55,785 nt of DNA, taken from positions 1 through 55,785 of IMG/VR virus record IMGVR_UViG_3300031652_000003; one strand, written 5' to 3'. The position numbers and the translations under genes are program-made. The stretch comes from a virus. The notes below the pieces were generated by a model. The model ran no database searches, was not told where the DNA came from, and saw only the letters and a program-made list of their open reading frames with translations. This document shows positions 7,688 to 14,907 of this stretch, in pieces (position 1 is the stretch's first letter; each line of letters begins with the position of its first letter).

Positions 7688-7741
7688 CACAACAATTCAA
7701 ACATTATTTGCGCTATATCGTATACTCTAATAAAAACTATC

Positions 7742-7915
7742 ATGAATTACGAAGCGCACATACAGGTTTTCACAAAAACAATTATTCCTAATGCCACTTT
7801 TGAAGCATTAGCGGAGCTAGAGCAAGAATTCAAAGCTCAGTATGATAAAGTTGAAACTATTATATACAAAGCAATAAAAACTAAAATTGAACAACATGAA
7901 AAATATAGCAATTAA
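7742..7915 (+). CDS. Small hypothetical protein
   Basis: 57 residues, ATG start, mostly helical (FEALAELEQEFKAQYDKVE). The 3' end overlaps the next gene by 20 bases in another frame, indicating coupled translation. It is the first gene after the operator-like site at 7674. Confidence 0.6.
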   Translation: MNYEAHIQVFTKTIIPNATFEALAELEQEFKAQYDKVETIIYKAIKTKIEQHEKYSN

Positions 7916-8084
7916 ATCAGCCGAACAAGGAATAGCCTTATTCAACACTAATCACGGCGAATTCATAACTTCAGTAGAAGATCTCAGTCCATCAGCTAAA
8001 CTAGCTCGCGCTATAATATTAACAATATCGCATCCTGGAGAGGTTAGTTTTGATAGTGGTAAAGGTGATTGTGAGTTGTTTTAA
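7896..8084 (+). CDS. Small hypothetical protein
   Basis: 62 residues from ATG 7896, with an in-frame TTG at 7887. Begins MKNIAIKSAEQGIALFNT. No motif recognised. The stop lies in TTTTAACGTTT, the common gene-end motif. Confidence 0.55.
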   Translation: MKNIAIKSAEQGIALFNTNHGEFITSVEDLSPSAKLARAIILTISHPGEVSFDSGKGDCELF

Positions 8085-8132
8085 CGTTTTGTGTAAGGCA
8101 TCGTTGCGATTTTATAACTTAAACACAAAGAA

Positions 8133-8357
8133 ATGAATAAAGCAAAATCAGGAACCCAGACAGATGGCAAAGAACTAGCTAAGCAATGTGCTTTACATGT
8201 TGTTAGTGAGAGTAATTTGTTTGAATGCCCTGCGTGTGATCAAGTAGCATGTGAGGTTGTTGAAGAATTTATAAGCAAGGCAAACGAAAAAAGAAGCTAC
8301 GATATAGATGTTACGCACTGCGTTTGTAGAAATTGTGGTCATAGTTGGTGGGATTAA
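8133..8357 (+). CDS. Zinc-ribbon small protein
   Basis: 74 residues with CPAC (residues 33-36), then CVCRNC with HSWWD at the end, a classical two-knuckle zinc ribbon. Possibly nucleic-acid binding. It precedes a full start-associated repeat. Confidence 0.65.
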   Translation: MNKAKSGTQTDGKELAKQCALHVVSESNLFECPACDQVACEVVEEFISKANEKRSYDIDVTHCVCRNCGHSWWD

Positions 8358-8365
8358 TCATTCTT

Positions 8366-8410
8366 GCTAACAAGCGAATAAATACCATGTACAATTTCGT
8401 ACATTAAAAA
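8366..8410 (+). repeat. Full start-associated repeat
   Basis: GCTAACAAGCGAATAAATACC is followed by GTAC-AATTTC-GTAC and an A-rich tail ending eight bases before the ATG at 8418. Confidence 0.85.
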
Positions 8411-8417
8411 CTAAAAC

Positions 8418-8540
8418 ATGATAGTATTAATTGTAGTATTTTTAACTATTCCTTTCTTCTCAGCATTTATTTTTATTTCAAAATATGCAAGAGATTTGAA
8501 AGATGACAATGAAAGTATTTATAATCAGATTATAAAATAA
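8418..8540 (+). CDS. Small membrane protein
   Basis: 40 residues: one N-terminal hydrophobic segment (MIVLIVVFLTIPFFSAFIFI) followed by a charged tail (KYARDLKDDNES). Single-pass inner-membrane topology is inferred. It starts directly behind a dispersed repeat. Confidence 0.55.
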   Translation: MIVLIVVFLTIPFFSAFIFISKYARDLKDDNESIYNQIIK

Positions 8541-8556
8541 ATCTTTTTATGTAAAC

Positions 8557-8600
8557 ATGACAAATATCATTGAAATACCTGATTATTGGTGTTATTTTTA
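8557..8600 (+). promoter_or_regulatory. Operator-promoter site
   Basis: The palindrome ATGACAAATATCAT (8557-8570) overlaps the -33 TTG (8570-8572). A 20-base spacer leads to TATTTTTA (8593-8600). Drives the recombination block beginning at 8622. Confidence 0.75.
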
Positions 8601-8621
8601 TCTCAAACAAAAATCAAGGAT

Positions 8622-8894
8622 ATGAAAATTATAGAAGCAATAAACGCCGATACCGATATGTGTGAAATAGAATTATCAATAGGTGATGATCGGATGTCTA
8701 AAGAAGATAGAGAAGCTAACGTAACTGTTTACTTTGATTGGGAATGGGACGACGGCAGAAGAGTTGTAAGTGAGATTAAACCAGTAAGAATGGAGGATAT
8801 TCACTTCTATGAAAACCCAGGAAACTACTTTGCCGTTTTAAATTGGGCTAAAGAATTGGTGACTATTGACTATATTGAAAACGTAATTAATTAA
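8622..8894 (+). CDS. Hypothetical acidic protein
   Basis: 90 residues. ATG 8622 is chosen because the -7 box at 8593 lies inside the alternative TTG extension from 8586. Acidic, with a FDWEWDDGRR stretch. It is first in the operon, with the recombination genes following. Function unknown. Confidence 0.6.
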   Translation: MKIIEAINADTDMCEIELSIGDDRMSKEDREANVTVYFDWEWDDGRRVVSEIKPVRMEDIHFYENPGNYFAVLNWAKELVTIDYIENVIN

Positions 8895-8905
8895 TCCTTA
8901 ATAAT

Positions 8906-9379
8906 ATGAAAACACATTGGAAGAAACTCGAAAACCCCGATTACATAGGAGCGTATAGTTTAGACGATGGCAAAGATTTAATAGTAACAGTCGAAAGTGT
9001 CAAGCGCGAAATGGTGACTGGCCAAGGAGGTAAAAAAGAGGAATGTACGATAGCCTATCTTAAAGGTCAGAAACCCTTTATATTGAATAGAACTAACATG
9101 AAAATGATTCAAAAGATTTACGGCACTCCATATATTGAGGAATGGGTAGGTAAAAAGTTGACTTTGTATGTTGCTAAGATTAGGGCATTTGGCGAAGATA
9201 ATGTTGAATGCCTAAGAATACGCGAACAAGCTCCAGTAAAGCCAGATTTCAACCCCAATCATGCTAAGTGGAGTGGTGCGATAAAAGCAATAAAGGATGG
9301 AAGTTTTACTATCGATAAATTAAAAGAGATATACACTATTAGTAAGGAAAATGAAAAACTACTCAATGAAAGTATTTAA
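8906..9379 (+). CDS. OB-like recombination-associated protein
   Basis: 157 residues. The N-terminal 110 residues are beta-rich (HWKKLENPDYIGAYSLDDGK, then ECTIAYLKGQKPFILNRTN) and match a conserved family often found just before phage exonucleases, followed by a helical C-terminus. By position it may bind single-stranded DNA or assist annealing. That is inference, since no named domain is certain. Overlaps the exonuclease gene by 29 bases. Confidence 0.55.
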   Translation: MKTHWKKLENPDYIGAYSLDDGKDLIVTVESVKREMVTGQGGKKEECTIAYLKGQKPFILNRTNMKMIQKIYGTPYIEEWVGKKLTLYVAKIRAFGEDNVECLRIREQAPVKPDFNPNHAKWSGAIKAIKDGSFTIDKLKEIYTISKENEKLLNESI

Positions 9380-10151
9380 AATAAGATGTAGTGCGATTGG
9401 CAAAATAATGGCTGGAAATATAGGTCTTACTGCTAATCAAGAAATAGATTTGCAAACACTGTCTGAAAAACCAACCTTAACTGCTAAGCAGGAAATAAAA
9501 TTAAACGAACTTAAGCATAAAAAAGCAAATCCTGAGTTACCTGAAACAATGAAATCATATTGTAAATTATGGCTGAAAGAGCAAATTTATAATAGAGGTG
9601 TACATTTCAGCAATAAATATACCGACAAGGGTAATGTGATGGAAAATGATAGCATTGATTTCATTGCTAAGATGCTTGATTATGGTATGTTAATGAAAAA
9701 CAATACGGAGTTTGAGAACGATTACATTATTGGAACTCCAGATATCATACTACCTGACTGCGTTATTGACGCTAAAAACTCATGGGATTTTGCAACATTT
9801 CCATTACTCGAAGATAAGCCAACAACAAAGGATTATCCGTGGCAATTACAAGGTTACATGGATCTAACAAATCATAAGTATGCGAAACTGTGCTATGTAT
9901 TGTCGAACACTCCTGATCATTTAATTGAGCGAGAAGCAAGAATATTCACAATGGATAATGGATATGAAGAATTGGATGCAGCTACCTACAAGGAAGTGTA
10001 TGATAGAATGAATTATGATGATATAGATGATAAGCTCCGAATAAAAACGTTTGAGTACGAAAGAGACCAAGATGCGATTAATGAAGTTTACGAGCGCGTC
10101 AAGTTGTGTCGTAAGTATATTGATTCTTTAATTAAAAAGTTGCCAAAATGA
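9351..10151 (+). CDS. YqaJ-type PD-(D/E)XK exonuclease
   Basis: 266 residues. GTPDII with Asp131 and IDAKNSW with Asp140 and Lys142 form the PD-D-x-K catalytic core. GNVMEND upstream supplies the usual Glu, and YPWQLQGYMDL is the conserved helix after the core. Expected to resect double-stranded ends for phage recombination or replication. Start 9351 lies within the preceding gene, and ATG 9366 is an alternative. Operon context with the OB-like gene fits a two-component recombination system. Confidence 0.8.
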   Translation: MKNYSMKVFKIRCSAIGKIMAGNIGLTANQEIDLQTLSEKPTLTAKQEIKLNELKHKKANPELPETMKSYCKLWLKEQIYNRGVHFSNKYTDKGNVMENDSIDFIAKMLDYGMLMKNNTEFENDYIIGTPDIILPDCVIDAKNSWDFATFPLLEDKPTTKDYPWQLQGYMDLTNHKYAKLCYVLSNTPDHLIEREARIFTMDNGYEELDAATYKEVYDRMNYDDIDDKLRIKTFEYERDQDAINEVYERVKLCRKYIDSLIKKLPK

Positions 10152-10186
10152 GCGTAAGAATAGAAATAGACGAACGCCCGGGTTAA
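10148..10186 (+). pseudogene. Micro-ORF, possibly frameshifted
   Basis: Begins ATGA on the exonuclease stop and encodes only MSVRIEIDERPG. Removing one G from the GGG run at 10180-10182 extends the frame to a 21-codon peptide ending before 10221. This may be a sequencing error, a decayed gene, or nothing. Confidence 0.3.
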
Positions 10187-10220
10187 ACTGGCTAATGAAA
10201 AATCTAAACATTGAAAAGTA

Positions 10221-10670
10221 ATGGCAAAAACTAAAAATTATTTATTAGTAAAAAGGGGTGAAAATTTAGTACCTTTAAGTACTGAAGATGGTTTAGCTAT
10301 AGCAGGTTTAAAAGAAGGTGAAATGGTTGCTTGTCTTATTGGTGATGTTAGGGAAGTGTGGAGACATAGAAAGTACTTTAAGCTTCTCAAAGAAGTAATC
10401 AACCATATGCCAGAAGAATTATCTGATAAATACCCCAAGCCTGAAAACCTTTTGGATGAATTGAAGTTGCAAATGGGTTATTATAAAAAACATTACACAT
10501 TGTCAGGTAGAGAAATTTACAAGCCAGATTCAATAAGTTTTGAATCTATGGGTGAAAAAAAATTCATTGAGTTTGTAAATGATTCTAAAAATTTAATTTT
10601 GAAGTATTTTTTAGTCGGCATAAGTGTTGAGCAATTTGATAAAAATTTTATGAGTTTAATATTCGGATAA
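10221..10670 (+). CDS. DUF1367-like protein
   Basis: 149 residues. LVPLSTEDG near the start, HRKYFKLL near residue 54, and KPDSISFESMGEKKFIEFV near residue 100 follow the DUF1367 order seen in lambdoid phages. There it also sits in the recombination and nin region. Biochemical role unknown. The next gene follows after only 2 bases. Confidence 0.65.
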   Translation: MAKTKNYLLVKRGENLVPLSTEDGLAIAGLKEGEMVACLIGDVREVWRHRKYFKLLKEVINHMPEELSDKYPKPENLLDELKLQMGYYKKHYTLSGREIYKPDSISFESMGEKKFIEFVNDSKNLILKYFLVGISVEQFDKNFMSLIFG

Positions 10671-10672
10671 TT

Positions 10673-11056
10673 ATGAAAGAATTATTAAAAACACTTGAAG
10701 AAATAAAAGAGTGGCAAATGAACCATGTACGACTTGCAAGAACAACAGAAGTTTACAAACTTGCTGAAAAAGCACAACAGCAGTTAAAAATTTTAAATAC
10801 ACCTGTTGTAGAACAAGCGAATGGACAACCGGATGACAAGTATTACTTACATGTTAGCCATAGATGGGTTATTTATAAGAAAAAACGACCTGATGAAGAT
10901 AATAAAGTTTATAAAACATTGAATGCGGATCTAAAGGTTAATTATACGCTTTACAGTTGCGGCAGGTGGTGTACTGAACAAGGAGAACCAGAAATAATAG
11001 GGTGGTTAGATGCAAATGAGGATGATATAAATGAGTTTTGCGAGTGCTATGAATAG
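10673..11056 (+). CDS. Hypothetical protein
   Basis: 127 residues: a helical N-terminus (about 1-40), then a basic KKKRP region and an acidic C-terminal tail (ANEDDINEFCECYE). Coupled to the DUF1367 gene. No family recognised. Confidence 0.6.
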   Translation: MKELLKTLEEIKEWQMNHVRLARTTEVYKLAEKAQQQLKILNTPVVEQANGQPDDKYYLHVSHRWVIYKKKRPDEDNKVYKTLNADLKVNYTLYSCGRWCTEQGEPEIIGWLDANEDDINEFCECYE

Positions 11057-11119
11057 TGCGCCCTCGCATACGCACTATCTTAAATAAAATTTAATAATCT
11101 CCACGAACTGCGAGCGTGG
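11053..11119 (+). other. Paired stem-loops with complementary loops
   Basis: Stem 1 ATAGTGCG/CGCACTAT (11053-11060 with 11071-11078) and stem 2 CCACG/CGTGG (11101-11105 with 11115-11119). CTCGC in loop 1 (11063-11067) is complementary to GCGAG in loop 2 (11110-11114), so a kissing interaction is possible in the leader of the gene at 11135. Confidence 0.45.
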
Positions 11120-11134
11120 GCAATACTTAATAAA

Positions 11135-11338
11135 ATGGAACATGAATTTAAAATAACAAAAGAAATTGAAGCATGTGGTAAAGTATGGTTTCATGTAACT
11201 GTTAATGGGGATCACCAAGCAAGCCGAAAGACGTATGAAGAAGCTAAAGAAATGCTTGAAAAATGTAAAAACAATGTAAGGCGATGGAAGGCAGAAAAAT
11301 ATAAGGAGGTTGTTTATTTAGAGAGGTGGGATGGATAA
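11135..11338 (+). CDS. Small hypothetical protein
   Basis: 67 residues: a beta segment (KVWFHVTVNGDHQASRKTY) then a helix (EEAKEMLEKCKNNVRRW). The DGxxxxxxxTYEEA pattern looks like a small alpha-beta protein. The gene is preceded by two stem-loops. Confidence 0.55.
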   Translation: MEHEFKITKEIEACGKVWFHVTVNGDHQASRKTYEEAKEMLEKCKNNVRRWKAEKYKEVVYLERWDG

Positions 11339-11396
11339 AACTTTAACAAAATGAAAGATAATAGAGTGTATGTAATTAAAAACAAAATAAAATATT

Positions 11397-11624
11397 ATGG
11401 CAGGTTGTGAAAAATGTTGGGGTGATGCTTATATGAGAACATTAAGTGACCCGACGAAAAACCAGCATGAACATTATGTTGATCTGCTAGAAGAAAGATA
11501 TAATACACCATGTTCAGCTGAGGAACAAGCAGGTAACGATGCTGACTTTTGTCCTAAATGCGAAAGGAATACAGTACATCAACACACACACAAGTGCGTG
11601 ATATGTGAGTGGAGTAGCAAGTAA
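11397..11624 (+). CDS. Cys/His-rich small protein
   Basis: 75 residues with CEKC at the N-terminus, FCPKC at residue 53 and CVIC with nearby His near the end, suggesting one or two zinc sites. The family resembles other small Cys-rich phage proteins without known role. It is followed by an attC-like hairpin. Confidence 0.6.
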   Translation: MAGCEKCWGDAYMRTLSDPTKNQHEHYVDLLEERYNTPCSAEEQAGNDADFCPKCERNTVHQHTHKCVICEWSSK

Positions 11625-11630
11625 TTAATA

Positions 11631-11735
11631 CTAACGTTGAGCGTATGGTTTCGTAAGCCATGCACCAACGATTCAAATTTAGCAATAACTTCACTGGCTT
11701 ATGAACTATACGCATTGTTAGCGTTTCGTTTTTGA
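11631..11735 (+). repeat. attC-like long hairpin (CTAACG...GTTAGC)
   Basis: CTAACG (11631-11636) and GTTAGC (11717-11722) close a long imperfect hairpin whose inner arms are AGCGTATGGTTTCGTAAGCC (11640-11659) and TGGCTTATGAACTATACGC (11695-11713). TGTTAGCGTTTCGTTTT at 11716-11732 recurs almost unchanged at 51151-51167. The outline resembles integron attC sites, but the GTTRRRY core is not met. Confidence 0.6.
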
Positions 11736-11756
11736 GCGGTGGCAAAACAGGATAAA

Positions 11757-12044
11757 ATGACAAGAGAAGAACATTTATTAGTGATACTTGGCGAGGAGTG
11801 TAGCGAAGTTGCGAAAGAAACAGCTAAAGCACTTAGGTTTGGGTTGGATGACAAAGAACCCGGACAGGATAAAACCAACAGGCAAAAAATAGCAACTGAG
11901 TTCAACGACCTTTTTGCAGTTGTGAGAATACTTATTGATGACGGAATACTTAATGATAAAGAAGTTATTGTCGTTGAGCAAATGGAAGCTAAAATGCAAA
12001 AAGTAGAGAAGTACTTAAAGTATTCAAAGAGTGTTGGCAAATGA
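11757..12044 (+). CDS. MazG-like NTP pyrophosphohydrolase
   Basis: 95 residues from ATG 11757, with GTG 11739 as a 6-residue alternative. GEECSEVAKETAKAL and then IATEFNDLFAVV supply the ExxE and ExxD metal-binding helices of the all-alpha MazG/dUTPase superfamily. Expected to hydrolyse NTPs or an alarmone, and phage copies are thought to adjust host nucleotide state. Single-domain length is normal for phage versions. Confidence 0.75.
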   Translation: MTREEHLLVILGEECSEVAKETAKALRFGLDDKEPGQDKTNRQKIATEFNDLFAVVRILIDDGILNDKEVIVVEQMEAKMQKVEKYLKYSKSVGK

Positions 12045-12046
12045 AC

Positions 12047-12090
12047 GCTAACAAGCGAATAAATACCACGTACGATTTCGTACGCTAAAA
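12047..12090 (+). repeat. Full start-associated repeat
   Basis: GCTAACAAGCGAATAAATACC is followed by the perfect stem GTACG-ATTT-CGTAC and an A-rich tail, just before the NinG-like gene at 12103. The best-formed hairpin of the family. Confidence 0.9.
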
Positions 12091-12102
12091 ACTAAACAAT
12101 AT

Positions 12103-12555
12103 ATGCACGCAGACACAATAAAAAAATATGCTAATAGAAATTATAACTGGTTGCACGAGAAGGCTAAGTTTTACTTTCACAGATTCATAAGACTGAGAGA
12201 TTGTGATGACTACGGAAACTCAATTTGCATAGCAACTGGTAAGCCGATAAGATATGGGGTCAATCTTCAGGCCGGACATTACTTTTCAGCGGGAAAATAC
12301 AAAGCTCTGGAATTCAATGAAGATAACGTTCATGGACAGAGTTTACAGGATAATTATTATGGGCATGACTTTGCATCTTACGCTAGGAATCTAAAAAATA
12401 AAATAGGGGTTGAAAGATTTGAAAAATTAGAACAATTAGCTGCTATTTCAAAAAGAACTCCATTTAAGCAAGACAGATACTTAATAATTGATATAATTGA
12501 AACTTACAAAGTGAAGGTAAAAAAGTTATCAAAAGAAAAAATGTTTAAAGTATGA
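12103..12555 (+). CDS. ninG: NinG/Rap-like recombination nuclease
   Basis: 150 residues. RLRDCDDYGNSICIATGKPI (a zinc-type Cys pair), then QAGHYFSAG, NEDNVHGQSLQDN and YARNLKNKIG follow the NinG (lambda Rap) order. Rap is a structure-specific nuclease acting on recombination joints. Its position near the exonuclease and DUF1367 genes fits. The stop codon lies within the operator palindrome of the next promoter. Confidence 0.8.
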   Translation: MHADTIKKYANRNYNWLHEKAKFYFHRFIRLRDCDDYGNSICIATGKPIRYGVNLQAGHYFSAGKYKALEFNEDNVHGQSLQDNYYGHDFASYARNLKNKIGVERFEKLEQLAAISKRTPFKQDRYLIIDIIETYKVKVKKLSKEKMFKV

Positions 12556-12594
12556 CAAATATCATTGAAATAGGTTGTTTTAATAACTAAATTG
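12552..12594 (+). promoter_or_regulatory. Operator-promoter site
   Basis: ATGACAAATATCAT (12552-12565), TTG 12565-12567, a 20-base spacer, TAAATTG (12588-12594). The same TAAATTGC box recurs at 46687. Would drive the membrane-protein genes from 12650. Confidence 0.7.
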
Positions 12595-12649
12595 CCTACG
12601 AACGAGAATATTAACTTATAAAACACTGAAAATTTAACAAAATAAAACA

Positions 12650-13015
12650 ATGGAAAACTTAACAGCATTATTAGAAAATTTAGCAAAAAAATTAGGAACA
12701 ACGACCGAATATTTATGGGGTATCTTAATAAAACAAGCCTCCATAAGTGCAACTACAAATTTAATTTACTTTGTACTTCTAATACTTAGCGGGGTAACTT
12801 TGTATAAAATTTACAAAAGATTAATGAAAAAAGATGAAGACGGAAACGATATCTACTGCGATCTAGAAGAGAGGGCAATTATTCCCATGATTATAGCTGT
12901 TATTATTTGGTCTATAATATTTATTATCTACTTCTTTGAATTAGAAGACGTTATTAACGGATTCTTAAACCCTGAGTACTGGGCATTAAGTGAAGTATCG
13001 AGACTATTCAAGTAA
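12650..13015 (+). CDS. Two-segment membrane protein
   Basis: 121 residues with hydrophobic segments at about 39-57 and 78-96, separated by a charged loop (KRLMKKDEDGNDIYCDLEER). The N-terminal 30 residues are amphipathic. Inner-membrane location inferred. It joins the next frame at TAATG. Confidence 0.6.
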   Translation: MENLTALLENLAKKLGTTTEYLWGILIKQASISATTNLIYFVLLILSGVTLYKIYKRLMKKDEDGNDIYCDLEERAIIPMIIAVIIWSIIFIIYFFELEDVINGFLNPEYWALSEVSRLFK

Positions 13016-13044
13016 TGTTTGAGAAATGTAAAATAATCAAAATT

Positions 13045-13419
13045 ATGAAACATATAAATTTAATTGTCAGGACAGTAATCTGCCTATCTCTAGTGCTATC
13101 AAGCGCTGTTGCGCTAGGACAAGATAAACGACTTTATGTAGAAGTTGTAGATACAATTGAAACAGCTTACTATACTTATTATATTGGAGAATGGAATAGG
13201 TTTTCGAGTCTGCCAGTTATAGAAAAAGATAGTATAGGTATAGATAGTATTAGGATAATCAAATTATTTTATATTGAGGAATATGACCCATATATAAGTA
13301 TAAGAGCTAAAAGCGACACTATTTTACCGTATGCAATCCGCAAAGTCTACCTACAATTTCAGCAAAAAGAATATATTAACGGGTGTAGTAGTTATTTTTC
13401 TAGTGTTGGTGGGTTGTAA
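13045..13419 (+). CDS. Exported protein with signal peptide
   Basis: 124 residues from ATG 13045, with ATG 13015 as an alternative adding ten residues. The signal peptide MKHINLIVRT-VICLSLVLSS ends at AVALGQ. The mature part is beta-rich and of unknown function. Its 3' part overlaps a second frame (13331-13459) encoding a lipobox, so the pair might act together in the envelope. Confidence 0.55.
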   Translation: MKHINLIVRTVICLSLVLSSAVALGQDKRLYVEVVDTIETAYYTYYIGEWNRFSSLPVIEKDSIGIDSIRIIKLFYIEEYDPYISIRAKSDTILPYAIRKVYLQFQQKEYINGCSSYFSSVGGL

Positions 13420-13459
13420 CATTACAAATAACATAACTTTAATAATAACTAATTTATGA
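13331..13459 (+). CDS. Overlapping small lipoprotein candidate
   Basis: 42 residues in a frame overlapping the preceding gene by 89 bases. A hydrophobic segment (TGVVVIFLVLVGC) forms a lipobox LVGC, then a polar Asn/Thr tail. The arrangement recalls overlapping o-spanin genes, but it is far from the lysis cassette. Stop overlaps the next start (ATGA). Confidence 0.4.
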   Translation: MQSAKSTYNFSKKNILTGVVVIFLVLVGCNITNNITLIITNL

Positions 13460-13887
13460 GACTAAGAAGAATATGGGAATTACCAGTTAAAAAATTTGAT
13501 GGTGATATGATAGATAATTGTTTTTACGTAAAAGACTTATACGCGCCAGAGTATTACGTGAAGATGAGCGAAATATTTGATTGGATTAAAGAAAAGGCAG
13601 AAACAACAGGTTTGACTGTTGAGCTAAAAGATAACAATATAATGTTTATTAGCGGTTCGTGCTTATCACGAGAAGAAGATGAATACCACAAGAAAAATAG
13701 TATCTCAAATGTTAGCGGAGTTGGTATTATGCCTTGGTTGATTTGTCACTATAACGAAAGAGAAGGTGGATATTTGACTGTTGGTAAAATATACCAAGCA
13801 GTTTCTATTAATGAAGATGGTTGGATAATAAAGGACGACAGTGGTGGTTATAATATATATAGTAGTGCCTACTTAAATAAGGTATAA
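13456..13887 (+). CDS. Hypothetical protein with SH3-like C-terminus
   Basis: 143 residues. The last 45 (HYNEREGGYLTVGKIYQAV, then a DDSGGYNIYSS stretch) match the LTVGKxY pattern of small beta-barrel domains in many phage accessory proteins. The N-terminal part has a helix (EIFDWIKEKAETTG). Function unknown. Confidence 0.6.
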   Translation: MRLRRIWELPVKKFDGDMIDNCFYVKDLYAPEYYVKMSEIFDWIKEKAETTGLTVELKDNNIMFISGSCLSREEDEYHKKNSISNVSGVGIMPWLICHYNEREGGYLTVGKIYQAVSINEDGWIIKDDSGGYNIYSSAYLNKV

Positions 13888-13967
13888 CTTTGAGTATAAA
13901 AATCTGATGAGGTACGAACTTGTTTTATATAGTGTTACCCATCGTTAATTATTATGAAGCCATGATT

Positions 13968-14027
13968 GCTAACGGTTGCCTATGTATCGTATGACGATAG
14001 GAATATGGATATATAGCTATTGTTAGC
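13968..14027 (+). repeat. attC-like hairpin
   Basis: GCTAAC (13968-13973) and GTTAGC (14022-14027) flank an inner hairpin TATCGT-ATG-ACGATA (13985-13999). It lies in the 176-bp gap before the gene at 14064. Confidence 0.55.
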
Positions 14028-14063
14028 ATTAGTACGGATTGAATAAACAAAAAACTTAATAAA

Positions 14064-14213
14064 ATGACAAGAACAGAAATTAGAGATTTAGTAGTAAAGG
14101 CAGTTGTAAATACGGAAGAACTTACAAATGTAACTGATACTATTTTTAAGGAAATAGGTGATGCTTACAATAAAGGATTTAATCAAGGCAAACGAGTACT
14201 AATAAAAATTTAA
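14064..14213 (+). CDS. Small hypothetical protein
   Basis: 49 residues, helical: MTRTEIRDLVVKAVVNTEEL, then NKGFNQGKRVL. ATG follows AATAAA. It is preceded by the hairpin ending at 14027. No family recognised. Confidence 0.55.
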   Translation: MTRTEIRDLVVKAVVNTEELTNVTDTIFKEIGDAYNKGFNQGKRVLIKI

Positions 14214-14225
14214 AATACACAACCG

Positions 14226-14303
14226 ATGGCGAAAAAAGTTTTTATAAAGTACCAGCATATTGAGAGATTATTTGTATATTTACAATATGATTGGAATATA
14301 TAA
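14226..14303 (+). pseudogene. Severed 5' end of the RNA ligase gene
   Basis: 25 codons. MAKKVFIKYQHIERL matches the present ligase start KKYMHIERF in the core K-Y-x-H-I-E-R, then runs off into the homing endonuclease gene. It looks like the original ligase N-terminus cut off by insertion of the GIY-YIG gene. Confidence 0.65.
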
Positions 14304-14907
14304 AATTATAAATACAGCAAATGGCAAGTATTACATAGGCAGTTCTATTAACATAGATTACCGAATAAAATCACACTTTAAATGTTTAAGAGGTCAGTAT
14401 CATAAAAATACACATCTACAAAATGCGTTTAATAAATACGGTGAAAAATCATTTGTTTCAGAAATAATTGAAATCTGCAATAAAGAGGATTTACTTAAAT
14501 TAGAAACATCGCATATATTAAGTGCAGAATCTTACAAGCGTAAAATAGGGTACAACATACTAATTAATGCAGAACATTCAAGGTTAGGCATAAAGCATAC
14601 ACAAGAAGCTAAAGATAAAATATCAGAAGCTTTTAAGGGTAAGAAATTAAGTAAAGAACATAGAGACAAAGTTTGTCAAAATTTAATAAATGGTAGTTTG
14701 TTAACAGACGAACAGAAAAAAAGAATTAGCAATAAAAATAGGAGATTTAATGAGTTGGATATAAATAATATTATAGACCTGTATAAAATAGGAAAAACAC
14801 AGCGAGAAATAAGCAATATCTATAAATGCAGCAAGACAACTACCAATAAGTTATTTAAACAATTATTTGAATCAGGAACATTAAAAAAACGAAAGAATGG
14901 AGTTTAA
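14287..14907 (+). CDS. GIY-YIG homing endonuclease
   Basis: 206 residues from ATG 14287, with a TTG extension to 14260 overlapping the ligase fragment. GIY at 3-5 and YIGSS at 16-20 give the catalytic GIY-YIG module. HTQEAKDKISEAFKGKKLS is a NUMOD3 DNA-binding repeat, and a helix-turn-helix (KTQREISNIYKCSKTTTNKL) ends the protein. It is a free-standing mobile gene inserted at the 5' end of the RNA ligase and overlaps its new start by 11 bases. Confidence 0.9.
   Translation: MIGIYKIINTANGKYYIGSSINIDYRIKSHFKCLRGQYHKNTHLQNAFNKYGEKSFVSEIIEICNKEDLLKLETSHILSAESYKRKIGYNILINAEHSRLGIKHTQEAKDKISEAFKGKKLSKEHRDKVCQNLINGSLLTDEQKKRISNKNRRFNELDINNIIDLYKIGKTQREISNIYKCSKTTTNKLFKQLFESGTLKKRKNGV

Noticed and set aside
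11631-11722. True integron attC site
   Set aside because: The ends read CTAACG and GTTAGC, not RYYYAAC/GTTRRRY, and no integron integrase is encoded.
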